NCBI GenBank assembly: GCA_021018815.1
Contig: JAITYX010000049.1
Span: 3,286,001-3,350,000 of the forward strand
Source of the DNA: Talinum fruticosum
Lineage: Eukaryota > Streptophyta > Magnoliopsida > Caryophyllales > Talinaceae
Length of the DNA: 64,000 bases
Direction of reading: 5' to 3'
The notes beneath the pieces were generated by a model. The model saw nothing but the letters and a program-made list of their open reading frames with translations, had not been told where the DNA came from and searched no databases. Shown here piece by piece: positions 36,523 through 47,215 of the stretch. The position numbers and the translations under genes are program-made. How positions within the stretch are numbered: the first letter of the stretch is position 1; the number at the start of each line of letters is the position of its first letter.

Positions 36523-37884
36523 AATGGATGATGATAATATTGCTCTATACATACTTATTCTTTGTAAGTTAAAACATTGGTATTCAAAGAAGCGGAGGAG
36601 GATGCCCAGGGTACCGCGGGCACTATGTGCTTGCAAGTGGGGAAGAATTAATGGCTAATATGTTGTCACGTGCAACTCAGCGACAATTTAGGCAACAATT
36701 TCATCTAAACAAAGAGGTATTATACAACTTGTTAACATCATGATTGAGAGACGTTTATTGGAAGAAGCATTTTTTATAAAGGTTGCCGAAAAAGTAGGGA
36801 TTTGTTTGTGGATATTGGCTAGGGGTGGTAGTTATCGGGATGCGGAAGGTCCGTTCAACCACGCTATTTCGGACATATGTGAATATCATAATAAGGTATT
36901 GGATGCTCTAGTTAAACTGTCCGGTGATATAATTAGGCCGCAACGAAGTTTGAATGAAGTACCCCCGAACTCCAGTCCCCGACAAAAACGAACGTTTATA
37001 TTGGCAATTTTTTAAGGTATACTCCATTTTTTTGTTATTAAAATATTATATTTTTCACAATTATTGTTCACATTGTATTTCTTATTAACAATTACAAAAT
37101 TTATGGTAGAATGCAATTGGAGATTTAGATGACACATTTATTGAGGCAATTGTTGGGAGCCCTAATGCCGATACTTTTTGAAACCGTCACGGAAAGAAGA
37201 CTTGGAATGTGTTGGTCTGTATGTTCGTTCGATATGTTATTCACTTATGTTAATCACTGGATGGGAAGGAAATGCACATGATATGAAAAGTGCTTACACA
37301 TAGTGTGATAAATTCACAATTCAAATTTCCTCGGCTCCCAAAAGGTGAATATCCTACGAATATTTTTCCACCGCTCCTTAATTTGAACATATTGGTCACT
37401 TAAAAGTTATAATATGTTTTTTCTTTTGTTAGGGAAATATTGTATGGTTGATTGTGGATATCGTAACACGGTTGGGTATTTAGCACCATATAACGAAACA
37501 GTGTTCGATCCCATGTGCCTCAATTTCGAGAATACGGTCCACTGGAAGGAATCAAAGAAGTGTTTAATTATCAACACTCCTCGTTACGTATGACTATTGA
37601 ACGAAACTTTTCCATGTTGAAGAATAGATGGAGAATTTTGAAGCACGTGAATGCCTCGGATGAGTAGAGAGCGTCAAGTGAAGATTATAATTGTGACGTG
37701 CACATTGCACAATTTAATCCACATGCATAAAAAAAGGATACCATTTAGCCCTAGGCCGACTATCACATATGAAGTACCGTCGGAACAACAGTTTTATGAT
37801 CATCGTACCACACAAACAATGACTGCACTTAGGGATGAAATAGCTAATATGATTAGTGGTGTAGTAGGGAATGTTGCGCAATAG
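36523..37884 (+). pseudogene. PIF/Harbinger transposase (DDE_4 superfamily), broken
   Basis: An N-terminal helical part (SRATQRQFRQQFHLNKEVLY) has a stop. It is followed in another frame by KVGICLWILARGGSYRDAEG and DIIRPQRSLNEVP (36740-36985). The catalytic part is in pieces: EAIVGSPNADTF, NVLVCMFVRYVIH, GKYCMVDCGYRNTVGYLAPY (second Asp), EGIKEVFNYQHSSLRM and TIERNFSMLKNRWRIL (Glu). The C-terminus, CTLHNLIHMHKK, ends at 37884. A GT-AG intron (about 37346-37430) interrupts the PKGKYC motif. Multiple stops and frameshifts show it is inactive. Confidence 0.85.
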
Positions 37885-38110
37885 TTAGTCATTTATTTGT
37901 AAATCAATTTCATTACTAATTTTAGTATTTTCAAGTCAATTGATGTGTGCGTGCTACAAAAATATTATTCAAAAATATTATCAAATTATCGCAAGAGTAC
38001 GATAACGATGACGATGAGGACCATTATAATAAGAAGTTACAATGACCATAATGATAATAACAATAATAATTATAGTTCTTATATTTGTAATAATAATAAT
38101 AATATTTTTC

Positions 38111-38111
<1 letters not shown>

Positions 38112-38204
<93 letters not shown>

Positions 38205-38219
38205 CATCATCATCATCAT
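38112..38219. repeat. (AAT)n-(ATT)n palindrome followed by (ATC)n
   Basis: About 32 bp of AAT units run straight into about 62 bp of ATT units and then five ATC units. The AAT and ATT arms can pair with each other as a hairpin. The Asn and Ile homopolymer frames on both strands are artefacts of this repeat. Confidence 0.95.
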
Positions 38220-38509
38220 AAATAATAATCATCACAATAATAATAATATGAGTTTAAAAGTTGTATAGTGGGTAGCTATTATATCGGTCATACCTAATCG
38301 TTATGAGTCTGTTATGAGTTGATATGAGTCTGTCATATCGGTTATGAGCGTTTATGAGTGGTTATGAGCATTTATGAGCGGTTAGCAATTATAAACTCTT
38401 TTATAAACGTTAATTCGAACAGGCCCTAAGTAGCGGATAGCCAGGCAACCAACTCGCTCAAGCGCCTTCAAGCGAGGCTACAAGTCGAAAGCAAAAGATG
38501 GGAGGTGGG

Positions 38510-38785
38510 AGTAGAGTTGGCAAACATTAAGGTTTGGGTGAAAACCGGGTTGGACAAATCCATCATTGTCTAAAACTTGGATGGATTTTTTTATGTGAAA
38601 CCTAGTTTTTTCAAGTTGGACAATTCGGATAAGCCTAAATATGGGTAAAAATAGGTATGGACAACGTAAATGGGAAAACCCGAATTCAAAATTCGGACAA
38701 AAAATTCATGATCATCCCTGATTTTTTCGAGTCGAACAAATTCGGGTAATCGTGTCGTATGAAATTTTGCCAGCACTAGGTTGGA
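38510..38785. repeat. Dispersed repeat R1, copy b
   Basis: Second copy of the repeat at 28800-29055, same orientation, moderately diverged. It begins near GTTGGCAAACATTAAGG and ends GCCAGCACTAGG. No protein signature. Confidence 0.7.
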
Positions 38786-39185
38786 GATAATCAATAATAG
38801 AAGGCCATAGAGACAGATAAATACTCATTAGCGGTGAAGGATTTTGGACGTTTGGTTAAAAATTCCTTCCTACTAGTGGTATACCCCTTCCTATGCAACG
38901 ACATTAATTAATTTTATTTTTATAATTAGTTATTTTTTAATTTTATTATTTTTAATTAATATGTAATGATAAAAACTAATAATAAGTTATAGAATATAAG
39001 TGGATATATTTTTCTTTAAATAAATTAAATAAAAATATTTCTTATAATTTTTTCATAACGTATTCTAGGAACTAATAATAAAAATATATGTAGATATATT
39101 TCACATTATTCGTATACTTAACTCATTATAATCATTTTTCATTTTGCAAAATGTCAATTTGTTTTGAACAAATTTTTTTCATATA
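38786..39185. other. AT-rich spacer, nothing recognised
   Basis: About 400 bp with long A/T runs. No open frame of note, no terminal repeats and no resemblance to other parts of the window. Confidence 0.6.
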
Positions 39186-39361
39186 GGGTGTGTTTGGTTG
39201 GTGGAAAATCATTTTCCTGGAAAATAATTTTCCAATGAAAAATGACTTTTCTTGAAAATCATTTTCCACATACATTTTCCTTTGTTTGGTAGAATGAAAA
39301 ATAATTTTCTAAAAATTCATTTTCCTTTGTTTGGTAGAAAGGAAATTAATAACATTTTCCT
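39186..39361. repeat. Foldback/MITE-like repeat
   Basis: GTGTGTTTGGTTGGTGGAAA is followed by alternating GGAAAATCATTTTCC, AATTTTCC and GGAAAAT words and two copies of TTTTCCTTTGTTTGGTAGAA. Similar GTGTTTGGTTGG...GGAAAA modules are common short repeats in plant genomes. It abuts the telomere-like tract. Confidence 0.55.
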
Positions 39362-39659
39362 AAACCGTAAACTCTAAACCCCACACGCTAAACCCTAAAC
39401 CCTAAACTCTAAACTCCATACCCTAAACCCTAAACCCTAAACTCTAAAATCTATACCCTAAACCACATACCCTAAACCCTAAACCTCATACCCTAAACCC
39501 CAAACCCTATACCCTAACTACATACCCTAAACCCTAAACTCCATACCCTAAACCCTAAACCCCATACGCTAAACCCTAAACCCTAAATCCTAAACCCTAA
39601 ATTCTAAACCCCATACCCTAAACCCTAAACCTCATACCCTAAACCCTAAACCCTAAAAC
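39362..39659 (-). repeat. Interstitial telomere-like repeat (degenerate CCCTAAA array)
   Basis: About 300 bp made of AAACCCT units, with variants ACTCTAAA, CCATACCCTAAA and CCTCATACCCTAAA. A higher-order unit of about 35-40 bp (CCATACCCTAAACCCTAAAC) is repeated. The CCCTAAA strand is the + strand, so the TTTAGGG strand is the - strand. Confidence 0.95.
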
Positions 39660-39990
39660 CAAAACAGAGGAAACCAATAATATTTCCGAAAAATCAAATA
39701 AAAAAAGAAACCAAAGCTATCCAAAAAGCATGAAAATGCATAAAATTAAAGAAGTGAAACTGCCAAAATACAAAAATATAGACTTTGAATAATATTATCC
39801 AAAAAAAAAATGAAAACAGAAACCTAATTCAGAGTTTGTCTTGCCTACATCAAATGCCTAATACCATGAATTTAAGTTTTGTTCTTCATGAAATTGTCAA
39901 GCCAAATCCTACGAAGCTTCTCATTTTTCACTAGAAATCCTCTACCATGACTTTCATTTCCATTCAAATAATCAAATGCAAAAGCCAACA
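39660..39990. other. AT-rich spacer between telomere-like tract and copia C
   Basis: No open frame, no repeat ends and no similarity noticed to the rest of the window. Confidence 0.5.
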
Positions 39991-40353
39991 ACTTGTAAGG
40001 AGTTGTCTAAGGGAGCAACTCGGGTTGAGTCAGTCTACTCGTATTTTGTGGACTCAAAATAGTGGATTTGACTTCGTGCTTGGATTAGCACGGTCCGTGG
40101 TTTTCTGCCCCAGGAGGGTTTCCACGTACTTTCTGAGTTATCACTTTTCCGAGTGCATTCTAGACTCAAACAGTTTTAAAGTTATGTTTAATCTGTTCAT
40201 TCTTTACTCGAACTCGAGTCGGTGCTTTTCCGAGTTCATCCTTGACTCCCACTCACCTCATAGTCATATCTATTTTAAATTTCAAACAAATTTCATCATC
40301 ACCCTATTCACGCCCCTTTAGGGTGACTTAGCCTCTCCAAGAGTGAACCTTCA
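39991..40353 (+). repeat. Truncated 5' LTR of copia C
   Basis: Matches the last ~360 bp of the family LTR, ending CCTTCA. The U3 and TATA part are missing, and the sequence downstream does not show the tRNA-Met primer site. Confidence 0.85.
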
Positions 40354-40499
40354 CTAAGCATGGTCCTATTCATGAAAGGAGGACTGAGCCTAGATCGGTT
40401 TACATGAGAAAACCCTCTCCGCCCGTTTATAAAAGAAAAGATTTTCAAAAGAAAAAGACACGAGACTAAGTTTTCTAAAAGGAAGACTCGAGAATCAAA

Positions 40500-40885
40500 C
40501 CAAAGCTAAAGTCATTCAATTCTGGGTTCCTAAGAGTCTTCTTCCTCAGAAAAGAACAATAGTAAAGGGAGTTACTTGGTTCGTTAGAGGAAGTGAGAAG
40601 GGTTAGTGTGTTTCGACTTGCAGGTAACTCGAAAAGAACAAAAGGTCATTGGTACTTAGACAGTGGATGCTCACGCCACATGTCGGGAGATTGAAGACTC
40701 TTTTTGAGTTTGAAGATTATAAAGGAGGTAAAGTCAATCTTGGAGATAATAGTAAGGGCAAGATAGTCGGACTAGGCAAGATTGGGAAAAGAAAGAACCC
40801 GGTCATCCCAGTCTATCTTGTCAAGGGATTAAAGTACAATCTACTTAGCATCTCTAAGTTGTTTGACAAAGGTCAAGAGGTATGA
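40500..40885 (+). pseudogene. copia C protease region
   Basis: Encodes HWYLDSGCSRHMSG around 40648-40690, with the Asp-Ser-Gly active site intact (DSG codons 40659-40667). GKGKIVGLGKIGKRKNPVIP-like and VYLVKGLKYNLLSISKLFDK segments follow, ending in a stop at 40883. Frame changes separate it from the pre-integrase part. Confidence 0.75.
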
Positions 40886-40989
40886 TACACTCGGACCAAT
40901 TGCTATATTTCGATACAACCACCAAAGAGACTAAGCTCTCGGGTAAGAGATCGGGTAATACCTACACTATTCCTCTTTCGATCCAAGTA

Positions 40990-41860
40990 AGAATTTATCA
41001 TGTTTAAAAGCATCATTGCATGATGCCTCTTGGACATGTCATCATAGACTAGGTCATGTCAATATGCATACTATCAAAAAGCTTGCAACTTATAGTTTAG
41101 TTAGGAGTTTACCTAACTATGCACTTAAGAAAGATAAAATCTGTGAAGCATGCATAAAAGGGAAATAGGTCGGATCATCCTTCAAAACCTCTCAAAACTG
41201 TTTCCATGTCCAAAGTGCTTGAAATGCTACATATGGATTTATATGGTGAAATCTCTGTAAAGAGTCTCGGAGGCAAATCATATGTACTCATGATTGTTGA
41301 TGACTACTCATGATTTACCGGGGTTTGTTTTCTCAAGAACAAAAATGAAGCTTTCAAAGAGTTCAGCAAGCTCTACAGGAAAATTCAAGTAGAGTCTCAC
41401 ACAGCGAGATAAGAAGAATTCGAACCGACCATGGAAGGCAGTCCGATTACTCGGAATTTGCAGAGTTCTACGATAAGAATGGTATCTTTCACAACTTCTC
41501 AGCACCCGAACTCCTCAACACCCAGAACTCCTCAACATAATGGAGTAGTGGAGAGAAAGAACTGAACTATTGAAGAAATAGGAAGGACAATGATGATTGA
41601 ACATGATCTACCTTACTATTTCGAGCTGAGGCAGTCAACACGAGCAAACTACACACTAAATAGAAGCCTCATTAGACCTATCTTGAAGAAAACACCATAC
41701 AAGCTCTACAAGGGAAAGAAGCCCAACATTTCATACTTTAAACCCTTCGAATGTGAGTGTTTTGTTCACAATAATGGTAAGGATCACCTGACCAAGTTTC
41801 ATGCTCTGGTCGGATGAAGGTATTTTTCTAGGTTACTCATCTCATAGTAAAGCATATCGT
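40990..41860 (+). pseudogene. copia C integrase
   Basis: The zinc-binding start has SWTCHHRLGHVNMHTIKKL and CEACIKGK followed by a stop. The core has MLHMDLYGEISVKSLGGKSY (first Asp), an RTDHG block (second Asp) and a damaged GVVERKN block. Then come MMIEHDLPYYF and LIRPILKKTPYKLYKGKKPN. It would insert retrotransposon DNA if intact. Stops and a small duplication (PELLNTQNSS) disable it. Confidence 0.8.
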
Positions 41861-42379
41861 TTTTTAATAAAAGAACTAACAAAGAGGAAGAAAGCATCCA
41901 CGTTATGTTTGATGAGATTGATAAGGGAAAAATAAGTGAGTCAACGGTCTTAGATCCGAAACTAAGTCGAGATGAAGATGATCTTGTTGAAGCCGAGCTT
42001 AGATAGAGTCAAAAGAAAGCAACTCGAGAATGAGGCGAGCTTAGAACATCATGACTCAAACTAAACTAGCTCAGGAGCCAACTCATAATGTCGAAGGTGA
42101 AGCAGATGAGCAAACTCAGCAGGATCGAGGCTAATGAAGATCAATCACTACAACCAACAAACCTGGTAAACCGGAGAACAGGTAGAGCATTCAAATATGC
42201 TTCGAGCCACCCACTGGAGAACATTTTCTCTGACATCAACTGTGGGGTAAGAACTCGTTCTTCTTTGCAAAATCTATGTGCATTCACTACATTCATATCA
42301 TTAATTTAACCTAGAAATGCACCGGAGGCCCTAAATGAAATTGAATAGGTAGAGGCCATGCAAGAGGAACTTAATCAAT

Positions 42380-43830
42380 TTGAGAGAAACCAAGTTGTGA
42401 CTTTAACCAAACGGCCTTCGACCACCCAGTTATAGGAACAAAATGGGTTTTCAAGAACAGACCTAGATGAGGATGGGTTGAAAGTTAAAAATAAGGCTAG
42501 ACTTGTGGCTCAAGGTTACAAACAAGAAGAAGGGATTGATTGTGGGGAAATCTTTGCACCAGTTGCTAGGATCGAACCAATTAGAATCCTCTTGGCATTT
42601 GTATCAAGCATGAATATTAAATTGTATCAAATAGATGTCAAATGTGCCTTTTCGAATGGTTTCATTCAAGAGGAAGTCTATGTAGAGCAACCCTTTGGAT
42701 TTGAAAACTCACAATTTCCAAATCTTGTTTTCAAATTGCAAAAGGATCTTTATGGTCTTAAATAAGCTCCCGGAGCTTGGTATGAAACACTACGCAGTTT
42801 CTTGGTTGAAAATGATTTCAAAAGAGGTCAGATTGACAGAACTCTTTTCATAAAACCAAGGGGAGAGACTTTTTCATTTCTCAGATTTATGTTGATGATA
42901 TAATTTTTGGAGCTACTAATGAAAATCTCTGTCGAGAATTTTTGAGTTAATGAGACAGGATTTCCAAATGAGCATGATGGGGAGCTCAATTTCTTCCTTG
43001 GTCTACAAATCGGACAAGATAAGGATGGCATCTATGCCCATTAATCTAAGTATACCAAGGAGTTGCTAAAGAAGTACAAGCTTCAAGATGCAAAACATGC
43101 AAGTAGCACCAATAAGTAGCAGCATGAAACTGGATTCGGACGAAAAAGGTAAAGCGATAGATTAGAAACTCTATCGAGGTATGATTGGATCTCGTTATAT
43201 CTCACATCCAGTAGGCCGGACATCATGATTAGTATGTGTCTGTGTGCATGATTTCAAGCTAATCCAAAAGAATCATATCTAACTACGGTGAAGAGAATGT
43301 TTAGATATATTGCAGGGACTCGGAATCTTAGTCTATGGTTCAAGATACTCGGAACCGACCCTCATGAGATACTCGGATGCTAACCGTGCTAGATACAAGG
43401 TTGATAGAAAGAGCACATTAGGAGCATGCCGGTTTCGGGTCAATCCTTTATATCTTGGCACTAAAAGAAGCGTAACTCGGTTGTTCTATCAACTCGCTAA
43501 AGCTGAGTACATTGCAGTTGGAGCGTGTCTGTGCTAAGATTTTATGAATTAAGGCACACTTGAAGGATCATGGAATTTCTTTCAAATCTATCCCAATCAA
43601 GTGTGATAATCAAAGTGTAATCAGCATCACTAAGAATCAAGTTCAGCACTCAAAGACAAAGCATATAGAGGTGATGTATCATTTTTGAGAAACCATCATG
43701 AGAAAGGTGATAATGAACTTGAATTCATTCCAACAAAATTTTAGTTAGCTGATATTTTCATTAAGCCACTTAGTGAGGATCAGTTTTGTTTTATTAGGAA
43801 TGAAATTAGCATAATTAATGCATGATTATG
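42380..43830 (+). pseudogene. copia C reverse transcriptase and RNase H
   Basis: KARLVAQGYKQEEGIDCGEI, FAPVARIEPIR and YQIDVKCAFSNGFIQEEVYV are open from 42478 to 42765. A stop follows in LYGLK.APGAWYE, and the polymerase active site QIYVDDIIFG (YVDD codons 42888-42899) is preserved after a frameshift. RNase H blocks AKAEYIAVGAC, IPIKCDNQSVISITKNQVQH and SKTKHIEV end near 43830. Several lesions. Confidence 0.85.
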
Positions 43831-43966
43831 TGATGTTCTAAGTCAAATTATCTTGCATGATAATGAGTCCGAAATACTTCAATAGGTGAGAATGAAAATT
43901 AATGTCTATTTTTACTAACAAAGTTTTCATCCGAGTGTGGAATTCCTTTCATCAAAAAGGGGAGAT

Positions 43967-46900
43967 TGATGACCGAGACTCTAAATCTAAACGATTCCGA
44001 GTAGTACATGAAGACTTAGGTATAAACCTCATCCTCCCTAAGTTTTGGTTACAAGTCATTCACAATATTATAGAAATTCTTGTATAAGTTTTCGTTCGTT
44101 TCGATCGACTCGAAAAACACATTATTGTATATTTTCTACATTAGTGCTTCGACTCACTCTAATAATCTCTCTAACACTTTTTATCCGAGTTCTGATTGCA
44201 TATTTCAATGCAAAGTAAATTACACTATTAATTCCTTTTTCTAAGTCGGTTTGCTTGTTTGAGAATTATTTGTCCAGATCAAGTCCTTATACTCTAATGC
44301 TTTCACTCTTTTAACTTGATCTTTCATAGGACCGACTCTAATGGAATTTGAGGATATTGAATGTTAGACTCAGAAAATTCCACTCTTCTAGGCCTAAGAT
44401 AATTACGCACTTAATTGTCTTAATTAAATTATTGTCCGTGCCTAATCTTGGACCAAAGTATTTTATACTTTGGGAACCAAAGTGGTTTACTTTTGTAGGT
44501 TATTCAAACGAGGTTATCTCATTTTTGAATTACAAAAGTAACCAGACTTCAGGCCGTCAATCATCGCGAGACAAGACTTATCTACTTTTGAACAAGGATC
44601 GAAGTCGTGTGAAGACTCGGACTTTACATCTCACCTTTCGAGTTCTATCAAGGGAATCAGGTATAAGACTTTCTCACTTATAAAGTATTGATTCCAAGTC
44701 ATTCCTTGTGCCTTAGAAACTTTTCCGAGTGATATGGTATTTTCCCTAAGTGTTGTAGAAATTATCTCATGCATTTATGCATGACTCGTGTGACTCGGAA
44801 AGCATATCTCGCACTCACCATGTTTCACTCGGTTCCGAGTCACTCAACACTCGGATATATCGCATGATTCAAACACTATCTTTTCTGCGCTCTAACTCGA
44901 TATTTTAGTTTGAATTGTGTTTAGTCTAGATCAAGTCTGTCTACTATGATATTCTTTATCCGACTTGATTCTCTTTTAGATCGACTCAGATTGAATTTTG
45001 AGTATCATGAATATTAGACTCAGAAAATTCAACTTCTTTTTCGACCCAAATAATTAGTCACTTAATTATCTTAATTATATTATTATCTCGTGTCTAATCT
45101 GTGTCTAATCTTGGACCAAAGTATTTTATACTTTGAGAACCAAATTGATTTACTTTTGTAGGTTATTCAAACAAGGCTATCCTAATTTGAAATACAAAAG
45201 TAACCGAGCTTCAAAACGTCAAATCACCAGCCAGACAAGGCTTTTTCCACCTCTAACCTAGCCTCAAACACTCGTGTCGTGGTTGTCTCGTTTCCGAAAA
45301 TGAAAATCTACAACACTAAGCTCAACGGTGGTTTACACCTTACTATTGAAGACACCGCCAGTGGTTTTAGGCACTTCCAAGGGAGTCAAGAGCCGTTGTC
45401 TAACGTTCACATTTCAACGGATATTTATGAGTGACTCGAAAATCCTACACAACGGTCATAAAGGAACTTCCAGTCAGAATATGGACACAATGGCTAAGCT
45501 GCTCGGTCATTTATAAATAGAAGCCAAATCTCAAGACTTGAAGATTGCTTGAACCAATTGTAAAAATACTTACTTGATCAAAAGTCATTGTATTCACTCT
45601 CAATCTTCTACTTACAACTCCAATTCGTATTTCATTATATTCCGAGTTGTAAGGTCTTGTACTCAGTTACAAACTCTCTTCTTACTCTCTAAGTAAGGTC
45701 TCTTGACTGAGCTGTAAAGGTTAACTCAGCTCAGTTGTCCCTAGCTGTAAGGGTTATCTCGGCTAGGAAGTACTAGATCGGATAAGGGAATTTCGAGTCT
45801 AGCAAAACTTGTAAGAAGTTGTTTAAGGCGAGCAACTTGGGTTAAGTCGGTCTACTGTATTTTGTGGACTCAAAATAGTGGATTTGACTTCGTGCTTGGA
45901 TTAGCACGGTCCATGGTTTTCTCGCCCCAGGAGGGTTTCCACATACTTTCCGAGTTATTACTTTTCGAGTACATTCTAGACTCGGACAATTTCAGCATTC
46001 GTGTAATCTGTTTCTTCAATCATCTCCGAATTCCGAGTTAGTTCATTTTCCGAGTTCATCTTTGACACTCACTCTCTTTAGAGTCATATCTATTTTAAAT
46101 TTCAAGCAAATTTCATCATCACCCTATTCACCCCCTCTAGGGTGACTTAGCCTCTCCCCGAGCAAACCTTCACCGTGTCATGGTTGTTTGTTTCTAAAGC
46201 TGGAAAACTTCAATGCTAAGCTTAACGGTGGTTTCCAGCTTACTTTTCGGACATCACTAGTTGATTGGAGCACCCTTTAGGAGCTAATAGCCGTTGACAA
46301 CGTTCACATCCCAACAGATCTTTTCCGAGCGACTTAAAAGAGCCGTTACAATAGTCATTAAAGACTTTTGTTCGGAGCCAAGACACAACGACCAATCCGC
46401 TTGGTCACCTATAAATAGAAGCCACTTCACAAAACTTGAAGATTGTTGAACACATTGCTGAAAGTACATCTCTTAGTACAATACTTATTCAATCTTCTTC
46501 TTACAACTCCAAGTGTATACTTAATACATTTATGAGTTGTAAAGTCTTTTAATCAGTCACATACTCTTCTTACTTTCTCAGTAAGGTCCCTTAACTGAGG
46601 TGTAAAGGTTAACTCAGCTCGGTTGTCCCCAATTGTAAAGGTTAGCTTAGTTAGGAAGTACTAGATTAGATAAGGGAACTTCTATGTCTAGGAAAACTCT
46701 ATAATGAATTGTCCAAGGGAGCAATTCTGGTTGAGTCGATCCGTTGTATTTTGAGGATTCAAAATAGTGGATTTGACTTGGTGCTTGGATTAGCACTGTC
46801 CGTGGTTTTTGCCCCGGGAGGGTTTCCACGTAACTCCGAGTATACACTTTTCCGAGTCCAATGTAAACTTAGATTATCTTGTTCATTCTTTTCAAGTTTA

Positions 46901-46985
46901 AAGTTTCCAATTTTGTTAAAATTTCCTCATCACCCTATTCACCTCCCCTCTAAGGTGACTAAGACTCTCCAAGAGCAAACCTTCA
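43967..46985 (+). repeat. 3' LTR of copia C, split by solo LTR
   Basis: The outer halves 43967-44609 and 46173-46985 together form one LTR of about 1.45 kb. The TATAAATAGAAGCC promoter box of the second half is at 46410-46420. The inner 44610-46172 is a separate insertion. Confidence 0.85.
44610..46172 (+). mobile_element. Solo LTR of SIRE-like copia inside a copia LTR
   Basis: 1563 bp from TGAAGACTCGG to CAAACCTTCA, with 5-bp flanks TCGTG (44605-44609) and CCGTG (46173-46177): a target duplication with one mismatch. It has its own TATAAATAGAAGCC box at about 45512. No internal region remains, so unequal recombination between its two LTRs has removed it. Confidence 0.85.
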
Positions 46986-47215
46986 CAAAGTTTGTAGTTA
47001 AAGATAACTTAAAAGGGCATGAGTATTTACCTTTCTTGTCCTTCTTGTCTTTCTTGTAGAACTCCTCCTTTGGCCTCTTTTGCCACTTTCGGTAATTCAT
47101 CGTCTTTTTGAAACCTTGGGCAATGAGGGCCATTGGATCCTCTTCGAGTCCGAGGAGCTCGAGGCTTTGTCGTCTACTTTCCGAGGCCTTCGAGTGCAAA
47201 GTTGTTTTTGGTGCT
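46986..47215 (-). pseudogene. copia gag fragment between two head-to-head LTRs
   Basis: The - strand encodes EEDPMALIAQGFKKTMNYRK and WQKRPKEEFYKKDKKDKKGK, matching the gag part just before the zinc knuckle in copy B. It is fused directly to the 3' end of the LTR at 47216 without primer-binding site or gag start, so an internal deletion brought them together. Confidence 0.75.

Larger units (their letters stand above)
36523..38427 (+). mobile_element. PIF/Harbinger DNA transposon remnant
   Basis: Contains a transposase pseudogene (36523-37884) and a 3' part with repeated TTATGAG words (38290-38390). It ends in TTCGAACAGGCCC next to TAA, a Harbinger-like terminus with a 3-bp TWA-type target. 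The matching 5' terminal repeat is not visible upstream. The AAT/ATT palindrome lies within it. Confidence 0.65.
39991..46985 (+). mobile_element. SIRE/Maximus-like Ty1/copia copy C
   Basis: A 363-bp LTR 3' end (39991-40353) is followed by protease to RNase H coding remnants (40500-43830), a polypurine tract AAAAAGGGGAGAT (43954-43966) and a 3' LTR. The 3' LTR (43967-44609 plus 46173-46985, about 1.45 kb) is split by a solo LTR of the same family. The primer-binding site and gag are missing at the 5' side, and no env-like ORF lies between pol and the polypurine tract, unlike copies A, B and G. Stops are present in several domains. Confidence 0.88.

Noticed and set aside
37945..38268. Open frames with Asn and Ile homopolymers
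   Set aside because: Direct consequence of the AAT/ATT repeat on both strands.
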